Below are positions 13,194 to 24,200 of a stretch of DNA of 64,000 bases, piece after piece. The DNA is taken from positions 42,213,850 through 42,277,849 of the forward strand of contig CM039183.1 of the NCBI GenBank assembly GCA_008360975.2, read 5' to 3'. A model generated the notes under the pieces. It worked only from the letters and a program-made list of their open reading frames with translations. It was not told the DNA's origin and did not search any database. This DNA is from Lichenostomus cassidix (lineage: Eukaryota > Chordata > Aves > Passeriformes > Meliphagidae). The position numbers were made by a program, and so were the translations under genes. Within the stretch, counting starts at the first letter, position 1. Each line of letters opens with the position of its first letter.

Positions 13194-14420
13194 GATCACA
13201 GAATCACAGAATATTCTGAGTTGGAAGGGACCCACAAGATTCATCAAGTCCAACTCCTAGTCCTGTATGGGGCAGCCTCAAGAGTGACACCATGTGCCCA
13301 AGGGCATTGTCTAAACTCTTCTTGAACACTGTCAGGCCTGGTGCTGTGATCACTTCCCTAGGGAGCCTGTGCCAGTGCCCAGCCACCCTCTGGGGGAAGA
13401 ACCTTGTCCTGATATCCAACCTAAACCTCCCCTGACACAACTTCAGGCCATTCCCTCGGGTCCTGGTCACCACAGAGAAGACATCAATGTTTGCCCCTCC
13501 TCCTCCCCTCATGAGGAACTTTTAGACTTCAATGAGGTCTCCCCTCAGCCTCCTCTTCTCCAGGCTGAACAGACCAAGTATCCTCAGTCCCTCCTCACAG
13601 GGCATCTCCTTGAGGCCCTTCACCATCTTTGCTGCCCTCCTTTGGACACTCTCTAACAGTTTAATGTCTTTCTTACATTGTGACACCCAAAATTGCCTCC
13701 AGCACTCAAGGTGAGGCTGCCCCAGTGCAGAGCAGAGCAGGACAATCCCCTCCCTTGCCTGGCTGGCCATGCTGTGCCTGATGCACCCCAGGACACATTT
13801 GGCCCTCCTGGCTGCCAGGGCACTGCTGACTCATGTTCAACTTGCCATCGACCAGGATGCCCAGGTCCCTTTCCATGGTGCTGCTTTCCAGCATCTTATT
13901 CCCTGATCTGTCCATACATCCAGGTTGCCCCATCCCAGATACAGAATCCAGCACTTTCCCTGGTTGAACTTCATATGGTTGGTGATTACCCAGCCCTCTA
14001 ATTTGCTGACATCTCTGCAGGGCCTCCCTGCCTCTGAGGGAGTCAAGAGCAGCACCTTCCAGCTTTGTATAATCTGAACTTGCTTAGTATCCCTTCCAAT
14101 TCTGTATCCACATAATTTATGAAGATGTTGAAGAGCAATCCACTAGTGACAGATCCCCAGTCTGATGTCACTGTAACCCTTTGTGCCCAACCCTTTGCAT
14201 CAGCTGCTCACCCCTCTCTCTGTGTGCTGGACATTTAGTCCAGAAGGATCCTGTAAGAAACAGTATCAAAATCTTTACTGATATCAAAAAATATTACATC
14301 TGGCTTCCCTTGATCAATTAAGTGGGTTACTGAGCCATAAAAGGAAATCAGGTTTGATAAGCAGGACTTCCCTCTCATGCTGGCTGTGAGACATGTCAGT
14401 CTTATCAAACACAAGTCTAT
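13194..14420 (-). mobile_element. CR1 LINE, 3' half, frameshifted
   Basis: The 3' terminus is at the left (gatcacagaatcacagaat, then 'gttggaagggacccacaag'). Moving right, the - strand encodes pieces of the CR1 reverse transcriptase C-terminal region in different frames. Near 13590-13720 is a block like '[20 protein letters not shown]'. Near 13810-13900 is '[18 protein letters not shown]'. Near 13960-14030 is '[17 protein letters not shown]'. Near 14240-14390 is a piece with 'GKSCLSNLISFY' and 'DISKDFDTVSYRILLD'. The segment that should carry the catalytic aspartate pair is missing or scrambled between about 14060 and 14230. The copy is dead and its right limit is approximate. Confidence 0.9.
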
Positions 14421-17400
14421 CTGTGGGAAGAACCATAGAATATACTCACACCAGTGCAATCCCATGTGAGTAACAAAGGTGTCATAGAGCAGAATGTGTC
14501 CCAGTGACATCCATCTCTTTGGGGACAAAAGGGGTTACTTGCCCTCACCACTGCAAGTTACGTTGCTGAAGCAACTGAAGCACTTGCCTTCAGTTTGTTG
14601 TAGACAGCTTTGAAAGTAATATACTTTTACACTGAACAGAAATGGATTGAAAACTACAGCTACAGAAGATGTGAGGAATGAGAAGACTCATAACAACCTC
14701 TGAGTAGTACAGAAATGCTGAACAACCTCTCCTAAATTAGCAGCATCAGATTATTTCACAGCTGTACATACAGTTTAAGAGGTTTGGATTTGATCTCCCA
14801 ATCTGTTACATTACAAGTAGCATGGCAGTATTCCGTGGAATTTGCAGGACTCTCCACAAGGGCTAAGAAATAGTTGAGGGAATCACTCTCATATGGCCAA
14901 GTGTTGCTGAAATATAGTAGCAAGAACCTGGTGATCTGCCAGGTCTCACCGGAGATCCAGTGAGGACACAGGTGATCAGGATGAGCAGAGACCACTTTAA
15001 AATACTTTTTTTTTTAAATTACTTTAAAAAAAGTAGTGCTGGCTTGAGAGATGAACCACAAAGGGAGAGGGTTTCTATTCCTTCCAACACAGCAGAAGTG
15101 TTCCAGTGATCTGCAGTTTTAAAAGTGGTTTGTACCTTCACTAAAGTTGAATCTTGGAACCTTCTGAAGACTAGAACTGTACATCAACTACAAATAAGTT
15201 TAAAACAGAAAACACACATCTAGCCATAGCAGACACTCTCACACAACAATTCCCAAGTCACTTTAATAAGCTGCAGTCAAAACTAATTGTATGGAGAAGT
15301 ACACAATCAGATTTAAGGTCTTGGAAGTGATGGAAAATCCATCATGATTGCTACGACCCAGGAGCTAATTACCATCCCATTAGAAAATCTGGCACTCTAT
15401 TTCTAATATGAATTGGTCCAATTCCCCTATTACAGCTCATTAAAACTGCCATACTACAAATCTTCTTGTGTGTATTAAGATTGATATGTCACCTCAAGTC
15501 ACCTCAGTGGGTGAATCTGAGAGCCTACCTTTTATTCTGGGAGACTTAATGAGTTTTCTACACCACTTTTTTCTTGTTTCTTCCTTCCTAAGTGTATGAA
15601 CACAAGCACAGGATAAGGAAGCCCAGTAACAGGCACACTAATGCTGTATAATGACAGAATGTGCTTTTCCATCCCTGATCTGGATGCCTTCTGCTACAGT
15701 GCCTACAAGGACTGTGATAGCTACTCAGCCTCAGTGTAAAACTAGGGAGTACATGTCCAACCAACTACCCCTCCACCCCTGGCCCTTCCCTGTTATTTCT
15801 GAAGCTTTCTGAAGATGCAGTCCCACTATGTGAGATCAACATCTTTGTGCTTCTGAAACACACAAGCTTTCATTTTTCATGTTCAAATGCATCTAGTTGA
15901 TAATACAATACCTTGTTCATTTATTTTATCCCACCAATTTTATCATCTCCAAACTTCCACGCAATGGCCTTACATTCTCTTCATGCTACAGATGGAAACT
16001 AACTCTCTAGATGAGAGAACTACTTAATCTTCCTTAATCTCAAAAAACTGCAAGCAAGACTGGTACCTTTTCTGTACAAAAGATGGCCAGCAGCATAAAA
16101 GAAACCAGTATTGTTGTTGGCAGACATGCCACAGCTCCACCAAGATATCAAACACAGTACAAAAGGCTATTACTCCATTCACCCCTCATAGGTCATTTCA
16201 ATTTATTTTGTTTTAAAGAAACAATTCAAGCCCCATGGTGCTTCCTCTGACTGAGGACACTGCCAAAAGTGATATTTGGTGGCATCAATGTGCAATAAGC
16301 ACTCAAAATTAGCAGCAAATCTTAATTTTAAAGAGCTTAATTTTGGAGCTATGTATGCTCTGGTATTTACTAAGACAATAGGACATCTAGGAAAGAGCCA
16401 AGAGGAGAAAAATTACTATCAATCACCTTTGTTATGAACTATGCCCTGAAACAGCTTTTCTATAAATACAGACTTTTCAAAATCCCATGAGCTTTTAAAA
16501 AAAGGGGAATGTTATTATTTCTGGTTTGCTTTTGTTATGGTTAGGTTTCGCTTGTTTCTTTTAACATAGATTTAGCAAATCCTTTTGACAGAAATTTCCA
16601 CAGGAAAATCTGAGTTGGTCTTCTACAACTTCTGTATTTTTATGATAGGAAAGAACAAACAAATGTACAGAATTTATTATCTGCCTGCCACTATTTGAAG
16701 TGTATCTTGTCACCAGTTCTCTCTTTCAAAATACGTGCCACAATACATGAAGAAGACTGGAGGAGTAGAATGGAAGAGACTGATTACTCTGAACAAAAAG
16801 TTTCACTGATTTGCATTCCCCTCAATTTGAATGTTTCAAGCAGGTTATTTTTCTAACGTCTGGTTTTCTCCAGATAATTCTTTCCCTTACATGCCTCTTA
16901 AATAATTCTTCTCCAGAGTCAAGGACAACACTCTCATTTCTAGACAGTTCTAGACATTTTGTTAGCAAATTAGCCAGTCTGTTACCAAGATCCTCCACAA
17001 TTAGACCAATCCTGTAGTTCCTGGTGACTCACTGCTTTCCAGTTTCCCTGGGCACTCCAGTATATGCTCATGTTCAACATATTCCTACTCTGGTGCAGCT
17101 TCAATGCAGAGCAAGAGGCAGCATAACAGCTGAGATGTCCCTACTGTATGACCCTCAGTGCTCAACGTGTCAAATTGGCAATGGCAAGGAGAGACGAAGT
17201 TGGGATACCATCTTGAGGTCCTCTCTCTGCCTAAATCTGTCCCTTCATCTCACAGGCTAAAATATACGGAAGAGAGGTTCTTAGAACTCTACATGAATAA
17301 GAGGCAGGGAATAGAAGAGGATTTTCTGCCATTCTGTCAGAACACAAAGAGCCAAACTTTCTGCTCAGTTTCACTCCAAAGGCCACATTCTGTCTCTTAT

Positions 17401-18684
17401 TTTTGGCTTTAGTGGTGCTGTAAAATGCACAGTCTATTACCAGGCATAAGAGAAGGAAGCAATTTTAAAACTGATTCTGTGTAAGAAGAACAAAGAGAAA
17501 ACAAAGAAACTAACTTTTCACACACCATAATTATTCCAGGATTCCACATACATCTGGTGCACCATAAACTGTAATTGTGGAATGAATTATAATTCATGGC
17601 TTTGTTAATTTCTAAGCACAGGAAATTCTCTCTACTTGTAGCTTCTCCTCTCCTTGCCACGCTTCTAGTCTTGGCCAGAAGTTGTAGTGGGAGAAGCAAT
17701 TGAACATAAGCATCAAAAGAATAAGAAGTCAGAGTTCAGTGGTTTCTACAAGATAATCGGTGCCTCACACTTGGCTAGAAACTAAGATGAGAGGATTAAA
17801 AAAACCTCAAATCCATAGTTTTGAAGTGGTAAGTAGTTCTGAAAAAGTTACTTTGTGGAGATTGAAAACCATTTGGAAAAACTTCTTCCCATGGGTTTTA
17901 CTGCATGTTTTTGGGTTCAGTGTATTACTGAGAATCTTTTATGGTAAGTCAATACCCACAACAAACAGGAAGATATATCTAAAACTTCAGGTACAAAATT
18001 AAAGATTGCACTTTTCAGTAAGGACAATACAGCAATCTAGCAAGTTCTAACAGTGCAAGAGGTGAAAGAGTGCTTACATTAAGTGGCATTGTGGAAGTGC
18101 ACAATTCATAACCTCTGTAACTGTTTAAGCATGTGCAATACTTAGGGATTATTCTGGCAAACCAGCAAAAGCCTCAGTAACAGCTACAGACTCCTTTTTA
18201 ATTCCTCTTGATGTCCATAGAAGTAAATTGAAAATTGAGCAGTGTTCATCACTCTGTGATCTCTGCTGGATTCAGTCCAATTTATATGTCATTGTGAATT
18301 ACTGACACACTGTCGCAGTAATTTTCTGGGTATGATAAAGATAAAACACAACATGTAATTTGTTGACTCATTCTCAAAAATCAATTAATCTTCTTAAATG
18401 CTGTTTGCTTTGGAGAAAAATTAACATGGAAAGAGAATAACGTCACGATGAAGTTATTCAAGCATTAGTGCCACCATTATGGAAAAAAGTGGTCAAAATA
18501 TATTGTCTGATGCTCACATCTGCATGACAGTGCACTTAGAGCTATGAATCTTGACAGGCTAGAGACAGTGTGACAAGGTTAAAAAATTCTATACATTCAA
18601 GAAAATAATTTAGAATCTGCACTGGTGGCTCAGTGCTGATCTGCAAACCTGTAACTCTGTATGCTGAATGTCTCAGCTGAAAAA
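14421..18684. other. Intergenic, no gene recognised
   Basis: About 4.3 kb of AT-rich DNA with only short chance ORFs. No recognisable repeat, splice-bounded exon or RNA gene was seen. Confidence 0.55.
18679..18684. repeat. Target-site duplication, left copy (GAAAAA)
   Basis: The hexamer GAAAAA directly precedes the TG end of the LTR. The identical copy follows the CA end at 19380-19385. Confidence 0.85.
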
Positions 18685-19379
18685 TGCAGCTTCGCTTCTC
18701 TGGGGGAGCAGCTCACCCCAGTGCCACAACCAAGAGGCGGGCTGTGGAGCCGAGTGGCACTGAGTCCACGTTGGATTGGCCATGGCAGTGCAGCTCACAG
18801 GTCGGAGGGCTGAGTCCCCAGGGGACGGAGGCAGGCAGGAACCACGGCAGGAGAGAAGAAATGCAGGCTGCTGAGGCTGAGATCCAGAGGTTTATTGAGG
18901 GTAGTGGGTGAAGGAGAAAGGGCGTGAAGGAGGAGCGGAGCAAGAAGGCTGGAGGAAGGGCTGGATCCAAGGCTCAAGAGCCCCGAGCACACGGTGACAA
19001 GGGGTTAAGAAGGTCGGCTGAAGGGGAGGGGTTTACCACGGAGAACCAATGGGAGCACGTTGGGACTGGGATAGACAGGAGTACAGAGCAATAGGGGAAG
19101 GTACAAAAATTGAAAATCCAATGGGGGAACCCGGCTGGGGTGAACAAAAACGAAGATTCCAGAACGTTAACCAAATAAGGGGTAGGGGAGGGGAGATGGG
19201 CAGGGCCAGTGGGCTGCTGGCCTGCTGCATGTTGATGACACCGGCCACAAGGTGTCCTGGGTGTGTACTGCTCTGTCACCCTGACCAAGACCTCACCTCA
19301 CACCCAGGACTCCTCTTCAGGGGCTGCTGCCCCATGCAGTCGGTTGCCCAAGCCCATCTGGGCAAGAGCCACTGCTACA
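18685..19379 (-). mobile_element. Solo LTR of an endogenous retrovirus
   Basis: A GC-richer 695-bp block sits abruptly in AT-rich DNA. Its ends are TGCAGC and GCTACA on the + strand, an imperfect 5'-TG...CA-3' inverted terminus. It is flanked on both sides by the 6-bp direct repeat GAAAAA (18679-18684 and 19380-19385), the target-site duplication. On the - strand an AATAAA signal lies at 18896-18891, about 210 bp from the element's 3' end, which suits an R/U5 position, so the LTR reads on the - strand. No internal retroviral genes lie next to it, so it is a solo LTR left by recombination. A 6-bp duplication is usual for alpha/beta-retrovirus-like (ERVK-type) elements; the family itself is not identified. 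Reading frames inside it are chance ORFs. Confidence 0.88.
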
Positions 19380-19385
19380 GAAAAA
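19380..19385. repeat. Target-site duplication, right copy (GAAAAA)
   Basis: Identical to 18679-18684. The perfect match suggests a moderately young insertion or simply little chance to decay in 6 bp. Confidence 0.85.
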
Positions 19386-19513
19386 TAAGACTCTTCCTTA
19401 GAAAATGAACCTGCCTAATAGTAACCTGGGTAACCAAGAAAGGTTTAAAAGAACTTGTTATCCCAAGAGAAAGAAGGAACTGAATTTAATGTGACATTCG
19501 TGAGGAGAGACAA

Positions 19514-19642
19514 ATGGAAGAGTGGCCTAAGGACATTGTGTGCAGTTTGTTCATTGTTTTGAGCGTCGGTGCCTACATCGTTTACTTTGGGAAGTGGAGT
19601 AGATCTAAGAAGATCCAAGATCTACATGCTGAGAACTGCTAA
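19514..19642 (+). CDS. Candidate 42-residue single-pass membrane microprotein ORF
   Basis: An ATG-to-TAA frame of 42 codons, unrecognised, and too short to be trusted on length alone. An in-frame TAA at 19487 makes the ATG the only possible AUG start. The pattern is protein-like. The N-terminus is acidic (MEEWPKD), residues 8-26 are hydrophobic and long enough for one membrane span (IVCSLFIVLSVGAYIVYFG), and a basic flank follows (KWSRSKK) before a polar tail. The frame keeps several CpG dinucleotides near 19562-19580 although the surroundings are CpG-poor. Against it, the start context is weak (C at -3, G at +4), no promoter is visible, and I know no matching micropeptide. It lies 135 bp right of the solo LTR, which reads away from it. 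A pyrimidine-rich acceptor-like site (cttccttag) ends at 19402. It is a candidate, not a confirmed gene. Confidence 0.22.
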   Translation: MEEWPKDIVCSLFIVLSVGAYIVYFGKWSRSKKIQDLHAENC

Positions 19643-21139
19643 GAACATGATGTATAGAGGGGAGAGCACTGAAGTTGTTTCCATTTTATTTCACTTGATT
19701 GTATGCTATGGCTATCTGTGTTCTTTCCCTTAAAAGTTTCTTTTCCAATTCAAGGAAAACCCCCCAGCATTTTGAACTGTAATACTCCTATGCAGATAAT
19801 TATATTCAGCATATTAGGAAAGTTTTCTCCTACTGACAAGATAATCCTCATCAAATTGAACTGGTTTTATGGATTCCACAAGCCAAACAGGATGTCACAT
19901 TGAAGTCAGACTTCTTAAGGGGAACAGAAAGCTTTCAATCTACCAACCTTTTTATCATGCCTCACCATAGAAAAGCAACTTGAGCCACACATGGCAAACA
20001 AGAGTTAAATTAATTTGGGAATTTACTTATACTGGTAAAGAATATTTTTTAAACTGTAAACAGACATCTGTTTTGATACTGACAACCATTCATTAGCCTT
20101 GGTGTTTGCCAGCATAGTGCAGCAGATGTTATTTTCTTGTTGCATATTTTCACAAGATGCGGTCATTGTTTAAGCTACATTCTAACGAGGACTCAGAATT
20201 AAATGGAACTGGTTAAATTAAAAATGGAATTTTACTCTCCAATGTGAATTAATTACAATGACACATTGAAGTGAGAAGAAGTAATTCATGTTCTGCAAAT
20301 AGCTGCAAAATGGTTGCAATGTTAACCTTTGGCTGATCTTTATACACAAGTGGAATTAAGAATATACTGGAAATTATTGTTATTATGTCTCTAAACACTC
20401 TTTTATAACATAGATGTGTGTATAAATAATGTATATTTGACAGAAGCACACATATATGTGCACATATAAACACAGTCAGGTATCTAAATTTTGCATTTTT
20501 GTCCAAGCCAACAAATTTAGTGGGAAAGAACAAAATAATTCAAATAAACGGGAAATCTCTGGCTTTTCTCTGTCTCTCTAATCTGACATGTAGCTCAGGT
20601 TCAGACAGCTTCCAATTTCTGTTCTCATATAACAAATGGTGAGATGTAATTAAGAAATTTACCCTCATGCTATTTCATTTTAACAGCACAGAATGGTAAA
20701 CCTATGTAAGATCTCTCTAGATTTGACTGGTTCATCTGATAACAATCTGAAGTGCTGGATGCTCATTTGGACTGCATTCTACATCCCTGAAGCTTTATCT
20801 ATCACCAGCTTACAGACTGCAGGAACAAGAACCCTATTTACTTTATTTTTTGTTTTTCTTATCTTTCTTCCCCCCGCCTCAAATTTGCTACTTGTGAAAG
20901 GTCCAAAATTACTGTAACTGGAGACTAGATTGGATAAAAAGATGTTCTCTTTATCACCAGAAAAACTGCCCTACCTTGTCCTCTCAACAAAACTTCAGTC
21001 TGAAACTTAAAACCAGGGATACATTCTGACTACAAACATGCCTTTCATCATTGTGCATTTAACAGAAACTTTATGGCCCAGTTTGAAACGCCCTCTTCAG
21101 CATTCAAGGAACACAAAATATGTAAGAATTCTACAGCTA

Positions 21140-21256
21140 AAGACAAGACAAAGCTTGTAGGTCAATATAACTTATTTTATTAGACCAAGAGGTACAGCTT
21201 TTGAAAAACTTGAATAAGCTTTCAGACAGGCAATCCGTTCTTGGGATATGAAATAC
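21140..21256. repeat. Possible ancient amniote interspersed repeat
   Basis: The order 'agacaagacaaagcttgt', then 'cttattttattagaccaa', then 'ataagctttcagaca', then 'gttcttgggatatgaaa' resembles a highly repeated reptile sequence (AGACAAG..., TTTTATTGGACCAA..., ACAAGCTTTCGAG..., TCTTCAGGTCTG). I recall the pattern but not a certain family name, so this is tentative. Confidence 0.35.
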
Positions 21257-24200
21257 ATAATAGAAGTGGCCTATTTAAGAACTATATAACATCAAGGGAA
21301 CCTGAGAACTGTGACAATTACAACAAATCCTCACAAGACCATTGAAGACACTAAATTGTGCTATTTGAAATTGAGACTACACAAGATAAAGGCAGCAACG
21401 AAGTTAATAATGACATCTCTTTGCTAAGAGACCACAGAGAAACTGCAATTAGCCCTACAGTAAAAAAACACATGACTAAAAGCTAGTTCGTGTCCCAGGC
21501 TGTGCAACTATGACATTCTGTTACTATCTGTAAAACTGTAGTATTGACTTTCTACCTGTTCCACCAGAGCAGGCTCACCCCAATTACATTAATCTGAGTA
21601 AATCACATCTAGAACTTCAAAGGAAAGCACTGTAAAGTAAAAAGGATTGTATAAGGAATAGCACTTGAAAGAAAAGCATAAAAAACATACAGTGGTAAGC
21701 CCCCAAATATCCACAATTATCTGACCATCAGGTTTTGCCTCTAGCTAGAGTTCTGAACAAAACTTTGGAAGTCAACAGTAGAAGCAGAAATCATGGATGA
21801 CATAATAGGAATGGACCTGAACACCATTTTATTTACTGAGGTATTTACAGCAGATCTTCCTGAAAATACAAGATCTGAGTCAGTACAGGTGAGAAGGGGA
21901 GAGAGCACACTTGTGTTCTAAGGAGGCCTTTCCCTTTCCAAGGCCAGCAACCACATCATTGGAGGACACAGGAGCTCTGACTTGCAAGCTCAGGGGCAGC
22001 AGCAAGCCTGCTGTCTCTCACACTGACGGGGTGTAACTGCAATCACCCAGAGTTTCCAGCCCTTGAGGCAAGCAGCCCTAGCGTAAGGTAAAACCCATCT
22101 TTTGTTTGGATTCCAGTTGCCAGGAAGGAATGAGTTTACAGCAGCATTAATTATGAGGCAGGAAGGAGCAACAGCAACAAAAAAATCCCCAAGAATAGAA
22201 TTTTTAAAAATGCAGAAGAGGGAAATAGGAGTCAAGAGACAATGTAACAAGTTGGTAGAAAGACAGTATGTAGGATACATATATATGTGTGTGTCAGTGC
22301 CTGTCCACTACTAGCACTTCCCATAAGACTTAGCTGTTGAGCCAGAACTTGGCTTACTATTGATCATGATAATTTGAGACATCAGTGACTGTTATTCTCA
22401 GAAGACATTTAGTATCACTGTTCACTAGGCATGATGCCTAAATGTCATTCCATCCCTTGAGGAATTATATGTCAAACTTACGATGTAAATTACTTTAAAT
22501 AGTGATATATTCTTTGTATGCTGCTTTGATTGATACAGGTTTTATAACAGCTAATAGAACCTACTGTAAAAGGTGCTGGGACCAGTTTGTGCTGAAGAAT
22601 GGTTAGTTGTGGGAGCCAGGATTCTCACTTTATTCTCTTTAGATAAAACTCCAAAACATTAGGATAAAAGAGCAGGAAAAGCACTGAAAAACTAGCACTA
22701 CCAGCAAGGAAAGGGTGTCAGAAGTATATTTAAGACTCTGCAAGCAGCATTCAGGTTTTTATAGCAGTCAATAATGATCTTACAGAGGATCTTCCATCCA
22801 GGAGGATTCATTTATGGGCTTTGTGCACACCATGGGAATAAGTGTCCTCTCTTCTGCCAACTTACATTGTGAAAAGCTGTTTACACCTCTGGAGGAAAAT
22901 GTTGTGCTATGAGAATTGCTACATCCCAAACAAAATGGATTAGGACAGGCAATGCCAAGTGCTACAACAGTCAAGTACAAAACATAGTGGGGAATTTGAA
23001 GAAACAGAACATAAATAATCAAACCCACGTTCAAGACAGGATGCTGAGATTAACAGAGAAACTTCCAGAATGCATCCTGGTATCAATCCTCAAACTTCTG
23101 CTTTTAAATCTTTTAAATTGGACCTTTTGGCTCTCACTTAGTTTCTCTCAATGTATACTCATATAGGCTGCTCTCTGGAACATTAGCAACCAGTCAGCTG
23201 AACCTGACAGTACTGTTTCCAGGTACATTACATAAAATAGCTGGTAATTGCTACCTTTTAAATGGTACCCAATGTAAAAAAAGAAGGATTTAAAATCAAA
23301 TAACATGAATTAAAAGCATTTATAGAATAACACTTATACTTTAAATGCATTAGGATAATTCTCACTAGGTTCAACTGCCTTCTTTAATTCAATTTGTTTC
23401 TGACTTAGTCCCATCATCCTTACTTACGGGTTTTTTTCCCATAAACGTGGAGAAGAACAGGATTGCCCATGGAGATAACAGGAGCAAACTCAGGACTTCT
23501 GCAACAGAAGAAAGGTAATATGAAAATTATGCACCACCACACCAACCAACCTACCTGCCTACCTATAAAGGTGCTGCTCTCAGTTTAGGAACTCAGGAAG
23601 AGAGTACAGAAAGAATGGGTCTTGCTATTCATTCAGCACAACACTGGTCTGATGTTTTCATTTGTTGGTACAGAGACTTATGACTGAGGGAAAACAGACC
23701 ATCTTAATGAGCCTTAACTATTTCCCCCACCTCCATGTTTCCTTCCTCTCCTGGTCTTCCTAATTAAAAAGGTATTTTTGTCCCATAATCTCCCATTAAC
23801 TTAACAAGTCAGAGCAGTCAGCTCTCCTTTTGACACCAGATTGCTCAGGTGATCTTTAGATGTTACTTTCCAAAATTTAATTTCCAACAATTAGACTTCA
23901 TCAAGGTTAACACCGATTTCCATCCCTCCACAATGAAATGGGAATAATAATAAATGGGGAAAAGTTTCCTAGCAGAAAAGTAGGTATTTTCAAATTAAAT
24001 TAAAAGGAAGGATCCTTCTACCACCTCTAAAAACATGCCAAGACATTGCTGGTCCATGAACAAGTAACAGTAGCAAGGCTGAATACAAACTTAAGTGCTT
24101 GCAGAATGATGGCCAACCTCTGATGCAAGGTCATGAGGCAGAGATCCACCCTTTATTACATTTTAAATGTTAAATGCATTGCCTTGCTAAATCTACCCAC

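Noticed and set aside
13204..14055. Several 60-100-codon frames on both strands
   Set aside because: They lie in a CR1 LINE. The - strand frames are broken reverse transcriptase pieces and the + strand ones are shadows.
18684..19408. Frames of 65-119 codons on both strands
   Set aside because: They fall inside or across the solo LTR, which is non-coding, and show no known motif.
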